Positions 7,958 through 14,356 of a DNA stretch of 35,891 nt are shown here, in pieces. Source of the DNA: Sedimentisphaerales bacterium (GTDB lineage Bacteria; Planctomycetota; Phycisphaerae; Sedimentisphaerales; Anaerohalosphaeraceae); assembly GCA_028282905.1 (NCBI GenBank), contig JANQGW010000169.1:1-35891 (forward strand), in the 5' to 3' direction. Position 1 is the stretch's first letter. Every line of letters starts with the position of its first letter. Position numbers and translations under genes: made by a program. The notes under the pieces were generated by a model that was given only the letters and a program-made list of their open reading frames with translations, was not told the DNA's origin and did no database searches.

Positions 7958-8095
7958 ATGGTAGATAGCAGTGACGCAAAATCTCCTGAACTCGGCGAGA
8001 TTATCGAAATGATCAAACAGTTGATTGAGCAAACTGACGAGAAAATCAGACAGGAGACTCGAATAGTGGAGTATGTCAATAAGACTAGCGATTAA
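7958..8095 (+). CDS. Possible 45-aa small protein
   Basis: ATG 7958 to TAA 8095. The product is acidic and predicted helical (MVDSSDAKSPELGEIIEMIK at the start), with a heptad-like pattern of I, L and V that would suit a short coiled coil. There is no Shine-Dalgarno and no known family. It lies in the 340-bp gap between two minus-strand genes. The amphipathic composition argues for a real gene; the lack of expression signals argues against. Confidence 0.35.
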   Translation: MVDSSDAKSPELGEIIEMIKQLIEQTDEKIRQETRIVEYVNKTSD

Positions 8096-8185
8096 AATCT
8101 ATCATGGCGGTTTCTATGAGCCACGATTTAATTATTAATACTCAAGGTAAAAAGTAGTACCGAAAATAACATTTCCGGGAAATTC

Positions 8186-9709
8186 TTAATCTGGGCTGTA
8201 GATTCTGACATTATCCAACCGGGCGACATCATCGACTGAGCCTCCGAGGAATTGGTAAAAGAGCCATCGACAAGTATGATCACCCTCGATAATATCATAT
8301 TCGGCATATGTCCAATTAGTATTTGGCCCTAAGGATCCTACCAGATTGTCATCGATGTAAAAATAAATATTCCTGCTGCCTGAGTTCTTGTAGTAGAAGC
8401 CGATTTTGCCAGGGCCGGAGATGATGTTTAGGGTCAATTCTGATGCCTCCATGGGCGGGACTGCCTGTATGACGGCACAATAAGTTCCTTCATACGCATC
8501 GACATCAGTTAGCACCCATGGAGTGGTTCCGTTCCCATCCCAGTCCAGAGCAGAAAAATCCCCCGTTTCGAATCCGTCAAATATTTCACCGAACTGAATG
8601 TGCATCTGATTACCCAACCAGGATTTCGCAAGCATCGAAAAGTCCTTCATGTCGATGCGGCTATCCTGCCAGAAATCAACCGGATAAACGACGTTCGGGT
8701 CCAGTGAATCCGTTAGCCAGTTATCTGCAAAAGCAATTAAATCAGCAGTGCCGATGGTGTAGTCCTGCCAGCTTAAAATGGGATAGCTTTTTGTTGGGGA
8801 CTTCCAGTAATCATTGTTACCGTTATCTGTTTCATTAATAAAGTCCCAGCCGGCTTCCAAATAAGGGGCTTTGCTAAACATCTGAAAAGACCGTAATTCT
8901 GTCGCTATGACGCCGTTTTCTTGTCCTGATGCATCGATATCCCAGAAGTTAGCCAGCATTGTGGAGATGTTATCGTTGACGCCAAGGAAGCCTCCGACAT
9001 CAGATGAAGCGGTGCCGGTTGTGACCAGTCCTGCCGAATAATTGTTTTCAAGGTCAATTCCGTAGCAGCCACCAAGGAGTCCGGCGATTTTTTGACTGTT
9101 TTCCCCACAGCTTACAGAGCATCTTGAATAGCTGTTTGAGATGTCACCTGATGTGCTGTAGCCGATGAGGCCGCCGATTTTCTCACTATTTGCGCCGAGG
9201 CTGATAGAGCCGGTGCTGAAACAGCGTTTGATTTGTCCATTATACATTTCTCCCACCAGTGCCCCGACAGATGCATGCCCGGTACCGCTGTTGATGATGA
9301 TTGCCTCGACTCCCAGGTCTGTGATCTGAGCACTGTTTGGATAATATCCCGCATAGCCAAACAGACCAAGATAGTCGTTACCTTCATTGGGATCAATAAT
9401 GAGATTTCGGATGATATGACCGTTGCCGTCAAAAACACCATTGAAGGCTGAACCCTGAAAATAGTTGCTGCTGCTTGTATCAGGAGCAATAACTGCTTTT
9501 TGGAATGAGCCGGCGGAGGTCATGTCAATATCGGCGGTGAGGATAAAATAGCTTGAATAATCATCCGTGGTTTCCGCCAGTTCGAGTAAATCGTTAAGAT
9601 TTGCAATCTCATACGGCTCAGCTTCCGTTCCCTGACCGGAAGTGTATGACCACGCAGCCGGTGAAATGAAAAATGAAAAAACAAGAACAACATAAAAGGG
9701 GCTCTTCAT
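8186..9709 (-). CDS. Secreted GLUG-repeat protein with dockerin-like loops
   Basis: A 507-aa exported protein. Residues 1-21 form a Sec signal peptide (cleavage near AAWS). Residues 22-285 carry GLUG-type repeats (for example VGALVGEMYNGQIK and IGGLIGYSTSGDIS), a beta-solenoid adhesive module. Residues about 310-370 hold two dockerin-like loops (IGTADLIAFADNWL and IDMKDFSMLAKSWL), typical of Phycisphaerae surface proteins. The remainder (FDGFETGDFSALDW to the end) is a jelly-roll-like domain. The start ATG at 9709 has a strong AAGGAGGG site about 7 nt upstream. This is in clear contrast with the Shine-Dalgarno-less genes on both sides. No enzymatic motif is seen, so a role in adhesion or surface structure is inferred. 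Confidence 0.85.
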   Translation of the reverse strand: MKSPFYVVLVFSFFISPAAWSYTSGQGTEAEPYEIANLNDLLELAETTDDYSSYFILTADIDMTSAGSFQKAVIAPDTSSSNYFQGSAFNGVFDGNGHIIRNLIIDPNEGNDYLGLFGYAGYYPNSAQITDLGVEAIIINSGTGHASVGALVGEMYNGQIKRCFSTGSISLGANSEKIGGLIGYSTSGDISNSYSRCSVSCGENSQKIAGLLGGCYGIDLENNYSAGLVTTGTASSDVGGFLGVNDNISTMLANFWDIDASGQENGVIATELRSFQMFSKAPYLEAGWDFINETDNGNNDYWKSPTKSYPILSWQDYTIGTADLIAFADNWLTDSLDPNVVYPVDFWQDSRIDMKDFSMLAKSWLGNQMHIQFGEIFDGFETGDFSALDWDGNGTTPWVLTDVDAYEGTYCAVIQAVPPMEASELTLNIISGPGKIGFYYKNSGSRNIYFYIDDNLVGSLGPNTNWTYAEYDIIEGDHTCRWLFYQFLGGSVDDVARLDNVRIYSPD

Positions 9710-9905
9710 CGTGGTCCCTCCTTTTCAAACTGGCATTTTCGATTTAGACTCTGATAAACCATCATTCAGTCCTTTCAGTGCCAATAATGTTACCAAATTC
9801 AGTTTGAATTATCAAGATTACTCTTTTCGCATATATGGAAGATAGCAATAAGATTTACTGTTTAAATTGTCATTTTGCTTCCCATGGGTGATGTTATCGA
9901 AAAGT

Positions 9906-9914
9906 ATTTAAATG
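9906..9914 (+). promoter_or_regulatory. Archaeal-like BRE/TATA before the winged-helix gene
   Basis: CGAAAAG followed by TATTTAAAT is centred about 25 nt before the ATG near 9935, with no Shine-Dalgarno between. This is the textbook layout of an archaeal leaderless gene. Confidence 0.45.
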
Positions 9915-9934
9915 GTTATATCTATTGATATAAC

Positions 9935-10207
9935 ATGGAAACAAAACGACTGACTCGATTCCCGCGGCTGGATACGGTTTTGATGGTCGAGGATGCGATT
10001 AGGGATTTAGATGGCGAATTTAAGAAACGTTCTTTGTGGGAACATTTACCTAGAAAAATGATGTATCAGACGTATTGTATTGTCATAGACTATCTTTTGT
10101 ACTCAGGGAAAATATCAATCGATGCAGAAGGGAAAGTGGGTTGGATTTTTTATCCGAAGAAAGTCAATGAACTTATTAAAAATAAATCACTCTTTTGGAA
10201 ACCATGA
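9935..10207 (+). CDS. Small winged-helix-like protein, likely partner (antitoxin) of the next gene
   Basis: A 90-aa soluble protein (start METKRLTRFPRLDTVLMVED). Its predicted helices followed by YLLYSGKISIDAEGKVGWIF suggest a winged helix whose wing is a beta hairpin. Similar short proteins are familiar from archaeal genomes, especially DPANN lineages (recollection of family style, not a search). It overlaps the RelE/ParE-like gene by 4 bp (ATGA), an arrangement typical of toxin-antitoxin pairs with translational coupling. It has a TATA-like box and no Shine-Dalgarno. A DNA-binding or antitoxin role is inferred. Confidence 0.7.
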   Translation: METKRLTRFPRLDTVLMVEDAIRDLDGEFKKRSLWEHLPRKMMYQTYCIVIDYLLYSGKISIDAEGKVGWIFYPKKVNELIKNKSLFWKP

Positions 10208-10539
10208 AGCTGCCATCAAAAATCAAATTTACAGATACCAAAATGCAAGAAGCCTTTGAAGCATTAGCTAACCGTTATTCAGACGAAAAGAAAATGCATC
10301 AGTGGCTTACCCGGGCATTCAAGGATATCGAGGAGAATGCTTTTTGTGGGGCCCAAATCCCGACACGACTGATTCCTAAAGTGTACCAAAAAAAGTATCA
10401 GATCAAGAACCTATGGAAGTATGATTTACCCAATGCATGGAGGCTACTGTACTCAATCGAAAATACAAAAATCCTGGTTGTTTCAATTGTCTTGGAGTGG
10501 ATGGACCACAAAAACTACGAGCGACGATTCAATTATTAG
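10204..10539 (+). CDS. RelE/ParE-like toxin-family protein
   Basis: A 111-aa protein with the RelE/ParE fold pattern: N-terminal helices (FEALANRY, WLTRAFKDIEEN), then the core strands NLWKYDLPNAWRLLYSIE, ILVVSIVLEWM and the C-terminal HKNYERRFNY. Families of this kind are mRNA interferases or gyrase inhibitors. The LWKYDLPNAWRLLY and EWxxHKxYER motifs belong to a variant I associate with archaea. I chose ATG 10204, which overlaps the stop of the upstream gene (ATGA), over an in-frame TTG at 10195. Toxicity is inferred from fold and gene order only. Confidence 0.75.
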   Translation: MKLPSKIKFTDTKMQEAFEALANRYSDEKKMHQWLTRAFKDIEENAFCGAQIPTRLIPKVYQKKYQIKNLWKYDLPNAWRLLYSIENTKILVVSIVLEWMDHKNYERRFNY

Positions 10540-10573
10540 TTGCCAAGAGTAGGCTGGCTCATCCTGTCATTTC

Positions 10574-10589
10574 TGAAAAACTTTAAATA
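10574..10589 (+). promoter_or_regulatory. Archaeal-like BRE/TATA before the pilin-LamG gene
   Basis: TGAAAAAC followed directly by TTTAAATA (10582-10589) is centred 25.5 nt before the ATG at 10611. There is no Shine-Dalgarno in the intervening bases. This is the clearest archaeal-type promoter in the window. Confidence 0.5.
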
Positions 10590-10610
10590 TTGAAATCTCC
10601 TGCTTAATCT

Positions 10611-11708
10611 ATGAAAGAAAAGAGGGCCGTGTCAAAGACACTCGCGACAGTGTTGATCATTTTGCAGATTGTTGTTGCCATTACAGTCATTGGCACTTTT
10701 GTTTACAAAATAGTGGACAACTTCGCAGAAGAGATGTCATTTGAAAAGCGAATATCTCAGTATGAGATCAAGGATGTCAATCTCTGGTTAACCGGCGGGG
10801 CGACCATAAAGATCAGAAACAATGCAAAAGCTGAAGAAATGGATTCTATTCAAATTATCTTTTATGATAAGAATCGTGACAGCCATGATGTTATCATCAG
10901 CGATCCTGAGAGGATTCCTAAAGTGCGAGAAACCCAAATGCTTGTTTTAACCGTCGATGAAATTCCGATCAATAATTCTGAAATCGAACGGATTTCAATT
11001 TTCCCAACGGATGGTACTCAGTACGGACTCGAATCCAAGGAACCTGAGTCAATGGTCCAAAGAGATTCATCCGGCAATCGGATACTGGACGCTCCGCCGG
11101 AAGCAGTCAGTTGGTGGCGATTTGATAAAACGCCTCGGGACCATCTGGGTTATAATCATGGTACTTTGATGGACGACGCCACGCTGACGAAAAATGGGGA
11201 ATTATACCTTGATGGCGACGGTGATTATGTCAATGTCGGACATCATGAAAATCTTGACATCAAAAGTAATGACTGGACGATCAGTGTCTGGGTTAAACCT
11301 GACAGGCTGGTACCTCAGCAATTTATAGTCTCTAAAATGAATCCAACTAATCTTGCGAACGGCCAGTATGCAGTCCTGTTATATGACAATACGTTCCGGG
11401 CCTTTCTTTTTGATACCTTTGCTAAAAACACAAATGGGCAAGAATGGATTAAACCTGATGAATGGATATATTTAACTGCGGTCTATCAAAAATCCGACAG
11501 TATGAGAACCTATGTTAATGGCGTATTTGACAGAGAGATTCCAATTGGCAGCACATCTTATTTCGTTATTGAAGATAGTCCGTTACAGATCGGATGCCTG
11601 GATGAATCAGAATGCTTCGAGGGATTCATCGACGACGTTATCATTTTCGAAAAAGCCCTGACTCAAAGCGAAATCCAAACCATTTATAATAATCAGCGAA
11701 AAAGTTAG
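10611..11708 (+). CDS. Pilin-leader LamG surface protein (archaeal style)
   Basis: A 365-aa protein. The N-terminus KEKRAVSKTLATVL followed by a hydrophobic helix to about residue 32 is the layout of archaeal type IV pilin or class III signal sequences, where a short basic leader is cut before the helix. Residues 45-140 form a small beta domain. Residues about 165-362 are a LamG/concanavalin-like jelly roll (VSWWRFDKTP, GDGDYVNVGHHENLDI, WTISVWVKPD, GFIDDVIIFEKALTQSEIQ). The expected role is a membrane-anchored or filament-associated adhesin. No Shine-Dalgarno; a BRE/TATA-like element is at -25. Its stop overlaps the stop of the oppositely oriented PEP-CTERM gene by 4 bp (11705-11708), which marks a sharp boundary between archaeal-like and bacterial-like genes. 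Confidence 0.8.
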   Translation: MKEKRAVSKTLATVLIILQIVVAITVIGTFVYKIVDNFAEEMSFEKRISQYEIKDVNLWLTGGATIKIRNNAKAEEMDSIQIIFYDKNRDSHDVIISDPERIPKVRETQMLVLTVDEIPINNSEIERISIFPTDGTQYGLESKEPESMVQRDSSGNRILDAPPEAVSWWRFDKTPRDHLGYNHGTLMDDATLTKNGELYLDGDGDYVNVGHHENLDIKSNDWTISVWVKPDRLVPQQFIVSKMNPTNLANGQYAVLLYDNTFRAFLFDTFAKNTNGQEWIKPDEWIYLTAVYQKSDSMRTYVNGVFDREIPIGSTSYFVIEDSPLQIGCLDESECFEGFIDDVIIFEKALTQSEIQTIYNNQRKS

Positions 11709-12229
11709 CCCCTTTTTCCGAGAACAAAAGCCCCGCAAGCCAGCAGCAGTATTGTTGCCGGCTCGGGGATATGTCCGCTAGGAACAGAAGCATTTACCGG
11801 AATCGCCCAGTCTCCAAGTGTTGTCATTGCCTCTATTTCAGCTTCTTGTTTTCCCGTATTGCGTGCATAGATAGAGAAGGCCTTTGTTTCCCCGCACTGA
11901 ACAGCCTCATAGCCGTTTAGAGTATATAGTTCAATATTGTCTGAATGAACCAATGCCACCCAATGATCGGGTACATGAACCGAATAAATGGATTGATTGA
12001 TACCGGCAGGAATTAGTATTCTGTAGAGAGCATCACTAAAACCGCAGGATTGTGTCGTATTGCTGATCAAATACTCAATTTTGAGTTCACCTCCTGAATC
12101 TGATGGATCATAGTCTGAGATAGAACACACCGCATCAATATCCATCGTGATTAAAGCCGCATTTGCTGTGCTGACTATAAGCAGCGTGGTTACAATGCAC
12201 GTTCCTAATAAGACATTTCTTCTAAACAT
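11705..12229 (-). CDS. PEP-CTERM sorting-domain protein
   Basis: A 174-aa exported protein. Residues 1-24 form a Sec signal peptide (cleavage near STANA). The middle is a beta-rich domain with three cysteines and no recognised fold. The C-terminus is a canonical PEP-CTERM signal: PEPATILLL, a hydrophobic stretch, then GKRG. Exosortase (EpsH family) recognises such signals and anchors the protein to the envelope or exopolysaccharide; no exosortase gene is in the window. The start ATG 12229 has AAGGGTGAG a few nt upstream. It begins 11 bp after the recombinase stop on the same strand, so it is probably the second gene of that operon. Its expression would then follow the putative invertible segment upstream. 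Confidence 0.88.
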   Translation of the reverse strand: MFRRNVLLGTCIVTTLLIVSTANAALITMDIDAVCSISDYDPSDSGGELKIEYLISNTTQSCGFSDALYRILIPAGINQSIYSVHVPDHWVALVHSDNIELYTLNGYEAVQCGETKAFSIYARNTGKQEAEIEAMTTLGDWAIPVNASVPSGHIPEPATILLLACGAFVLGKRG

Positions 12230-12240
12230 TTCTCACCCTT

Positions 12241-12894
12241 TCAATTTGTTGGTTTTACATGAATAAGATTCTCGAAGCTATTCAACGCATTTGTTACCTC
12301 CGGACTCATGACATCCGCATAGACTTGGGTCGTAGTAATTTTCTGGTGCCCCAGTTGCTTTTGAACCAATCGAAGATTGTTCCTGCTGGCTTCATACAAT
12401 AGACACGCATATGTGTGCCTGAGACTATGAATCGAATAATGCTGAGGCAAATCGGACACTCTGGCACACCGCTTAAAGCATCTCTGGACGGCTCGGCGAG
12501 ACATATAAGTTTTCGATTTACTGGACAACAATAACGGCTGATCCGGTCCTGATGACTCGCCGATAGTCTGTTTCCATTTAAGAAATTCTTCACAGTGTCT
12601 TTTCAGGCTTCCAATGAAATAAACACGTCGTTGCCTTCTTCCTTTTCCCTTTCGAACAAAAACAGATGAAATGAAATTGTTCAGGGAGAGATCTCCGCAA
12701 TTTAACGCGACAATCTCCATCACACGAAGTCCGGTCGCCAAAGCGAGATGAACAATAAAATAATCTTTGATCGCCACCTTCCGTCCTTTCAAGTATGCTC
12801 GCTCTGCCCGGTGTTTGGAAATTTGCAGCAATCGGACCGCCTGTTCCTTGGAGAGAAACTTATCGGGATCAAGTGTCCAGGTATTGATTTCCAT
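12241..12894 (-). CDS. Small tyrosine recombinase (FimB/FimE-like size), putative DNA invertase
   Basis: A 217-aa tyrosine recombinase. All catalytic residues are visible: R57 (TGLRVMEI), K82/K84 (RKGKGRR), H156 and R159 (HSLRHTY), H183 (LGHQKI) and nucleophile Y192 (QVYADV). Only about 40 residues precede the catalytic domain, so the usual SAM-like core-binding domain is missing or minimal. This is the architecture of the E. coli fim-switch invertases FimB and FimE (about 200 aa) rather than XerC/XerD (about 300 aa). An in-frame TAG lies two codons upstream of ATG 12894, which fixes the start. A GGAGG (12913-12917) is 18 nt upstream, directly against the first of two inverted dyad sites. Those sites are its probable substrate. 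The PEP-CTERM gene follows after 11 bp. Confidence 0.9.
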   Translation of the reverse strand: MEINTWTLDPDKFLSKEQAVRLLQISKHRAERAYLKGRKVAIKDYFIVHLALATGLRVMEIVALNCGDLSLNNFISSVFVRKGKGRRQRRVYFIGSLKRHCEEFLKWKQTIGESSGPDQPLLLSSKSKTYMSRRAVQRCFKRCARVSDLPQHYSIHSLRHTYACLLYEASRNNLRLVQKQLGHQKITTTQVYADVMSPEVTNALNSFENLIHVKPTN

Positions 12895-12917
12895 CTTCTA
12901 TTTATCATCAACACCTC

Positions 12918-12953
12918 CATAACGACACATTTGTAGCGAAATGTGTCGTTATG
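12918..12953. repeat. Recombination-site candidate 1 (inverted-repeat site, left)
   Basis: Arms AACGACACATTT (12921-12932) and AAATGTGTCGTT (12939-12950) surround the asymmetric 6-bp spacer GTAGCG (12933-12938); the dyad extends 3 bp each side (CAT/ATG). The 30-bp core is identical to site 2 read on the other strand. Arm and spacer sizes are those of tyrosine-recombinase core sites. It lies 24 bp upstream of the recombinase start and touches the GGAGG. No T-run follows, so a terminator is unlikely. Confidence 0.85.
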
Positions 12954-13140
12954 AGTCTAAGAAATACACTTTAAGTACTTTACGATCAAAAAGATACGTC
13001 AATAAAGTAAGGTGTTAATGGTAATGTGTTTTTGGGATTTGAGGGAAGTGATGGTGTTGCTTTTGAGCCCTGAAAATACTTGAAATCAGGCTAATATCGA
13101 CGGTTTTCGATGAAAAATATTATCCAAAATGGCATAAAAA
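12951..13140. other. Putative invertible segment (190 bp)
   Basis: Bounded by two identical 30-bp sites in inverted orientation. Recombination between them would flip this DNA without loss. It contains no open frame of note. A weak rightward promoter candidate (TCGAC-like -35 at 13097, TATTAT at 13118-13123) points away from the recombinase in this orientation. A TTGACG on the minus strand lacks a good -10. If the promoter is real, the sequenced state is OFF for the recombinase/PEP-CTERM operon. Inversion itself is inferred from the site geometry. Confidence 0.6.
13097..13123 (+). promoter_or_regulatory. Weak rightward promoter candidate inside the invertible segment
   Basis: TCGACG (13097-13102), 15-bp spacer, TATTAT (13118-13123; 5 of 6 match to a -10). 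The -35 is 4 of 6 and the spacing is short. Transcription would start close to site 2 and run right. Confidence 0.3.
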
Positions 13141-13172
13141 AACGACACATTTCGCTACAAATGTGTCGTTTT
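13139..13172. repeat. Recombination-site candidate 2 (inverted-repeat site, right)
   Basis: Arms AACGACACATTT (13141-13152) and AAATGTGTCGTT (13159-13170) with spacer CGCTAC (13153-13158), the reverse complement of the spacer in site 1. The opposite spacer polarity means recombination with site 1 gives inversion rather than deletion. The dyad extends 2 bp on each side. Flanks outside the 30 bp are not shared with site 1, so the repeat is confined to the site itself. Confidence 0.85.
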
Positions 13173-13318
13173 ATGATTCTCAATTATACAGACTTTTTCA
13201 TTCTAAGTCAAGTAATAGGGAATGATTACAAAAGTGTGAATCAACCCTATAAGGATGACTATTTGAGCTGAGGAGGAGTAAGTGTTATTCTGCAGTGATT
13301 TGATGCCTGAAAGAAGTT

Positions 13319-13361
13319 GGGCGGGAAGGAGGAACCCGCCCGTTACATCGTTGCGATGTAA
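13319..13361 (+). other. Tandem hairpins, first loop contains GGAGG
   Basis: GGGCGGG (13319-13325) pairs with CCCGCCC (13335-13341) around AAGGAGGAA; one base later TTACATCG (13343-13350) pairs with CGATGTAA (13354-13361) around TTG. Neither stem is followed by a T-run, so simple termination is unlikely. A ribosome-site-like loop on a strong stem suggests a structured RNA element. Confidence 0.6.
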
Positions 13362-13853
13362 TTGTGAAGAAGGAGCGATTCTACTATAGTCGGAGATTCA
13401 AGCTTGTCAATACTTCAAAATGACCTTGACAATCAGAAAGTTGTTCGTTTATGTTATTGGGACAATTCAATATTGCAAGTTCATCCAACTTGAAAATGTT
13501 TAAGTTGATGCCCAGAGTGGAGCATCGTTTGGGGTGTTTATCATGGTCTTGCGTGTGTAGGTCAACCACCGGCGGTGCTCTTTTTTCATTTCTATGCAAT
13601 GCTTTTCGCTTTTGTAAATTGATTTCGTTGGCAGTTACTTGCACTTAAGTTATTTTGTCATGCTGATGCAGTGGGCACTTTCTCTGAGCGGCTTGATGCA
13701 GAGACAGTGGCGATAAACATTTTATACAAAAGGAAATATGACAAAGATCGCTGTGACATGAAATCAGTGAAACACACCATACAAGAACATTGTTTCTCCT
13801 GGGTGAAAAAAGGGGATGTGTTATTTAAAACATGGAGTGCGATTTTAAAATCA

Positions 13854-13885
13854 GGGGATGGACCAAAAGGTGTGAGTCCATCCCC
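13854..13885 (+). other. 10-bp perfect hairpin followed by AAAAAGGAGGGGG
   Basis: GGGGATGGAC (13854-13863) pairs perfectly with GTCCATCCCC (13876-13885) around a 12-nt loop. A strong purine tract with GGAGG follows within 10 nt. No clear gene starts after it. Confidence 0.6.
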
Positions 13886-13989
13886 GCAAAAAGGAGGGGG
13901 TTATAGGCTAAAGGTTGTATTTTCTTTTGTTTATTGTCAGTGAAGTAGTTGTTGTCTATAAAGAAGTTGCGCCCATCCGACAAAAGATT

Positions 13990-14023
13990 GATAATTTTTC
14001 TGACTTTTAATCAGAAAATTATC
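13990..14023. terminator. Terminator-like AT-rich hairpin
   Basis: GATAATTTTTCTGA (13990-14003) pairs with TCAGAAAATTATC (14011-14023) with one bulged base and a 7-nt loop CTTTTAA. T-rich and A-rich arms could act in both directions, although the downstream T-run of a classical terminator is missing. It would separate the hairpin region from the promoter candidate at 14025. Confidence 0.4.
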
Positions 14024-14024
14024 C

Positions 14025-14053
14025 TTGACAAAAATCTCAATGGTTAATATTTG
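14025..14053 (+). promoter_or_regulatory. Possible sigma70-type promoter of the giant-protein operon
   Basis: A consensus TTGACA (14025-14030) is followed 17 bp later by TATTTG (14048-14053), a weak -10. It lies directly after the hairpin and about 300 bp before the TPR-like gene, leaving a long leader. The -35 is perfect; the -10 is poor. Confidence 0.3.
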
Positions 14054-14356
14054 TATAGAACGTAAAGGTTGAAAAGATTCCAAGGAGCTTAGTATTGGGA
14101 TCGCATAGTAGAGGGCATTAGGGAGGCGGCGATTGGGAGAAGAGGAGCATCTTCCCCTGTTGACGCCTGTTAAAAGGTGTAAGTGTGCTGATTTTCTGCG
14201 CATCACGTGCGAGATGCGTTGATATTGGTATTAGAGCATTGTTGTCTTTAACAGGGAAGGTCTGAAAAGATGTTTGGAACAGGTTTTTTATTGCCTCATC
14301 AATTAGCCGCCGGCTTTCTGTCTGCATTTTTCACTCTATTCCGAAAGGGAGATGTT

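Larger units (their letters stand above)
13173..14356. other. 1.2-kb region without a convincing gene, rich in hairpins
   Basis: Between site 2 and the TPR-like gene I find only weak ORFs. A 35-codon GTG frame (13282-13389) follows AGGAGGAG, and a 90-codon GTG frame (13671-13943) has no ribosome site. The region instead holds the hairpins listed separately, several purine-rich GGAGG stretches and a TTGACA near 14025. It may encode a structured RNA or serve as a long leader for the giant-protein operon. Confidence 0.5.

Noticed and set aside
12918..13172. The two dyads as transcription terminators
   Set aside because: Neither is followed by a T-run, the loops are reverse complements of each other, and the 30-bp cores are identical, which fits recombination sites better.
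13282..13389. 35-codon GTG frame after AGGAGGAG
   Set aside because: Runs through both strong hairpins, and its product looks like random coding.
13671..13943. 90-codon GTG frame
   Set aside because: No ribosome site, crosses the 10-bp hairpin, composition not protein-like.
14270..14356. Longer N-terminus for the TPR-like protein
   Set aside because: Starting at 14357 gives a ribosome site and a clean signal peptide; the extra 29 residues would bury it.
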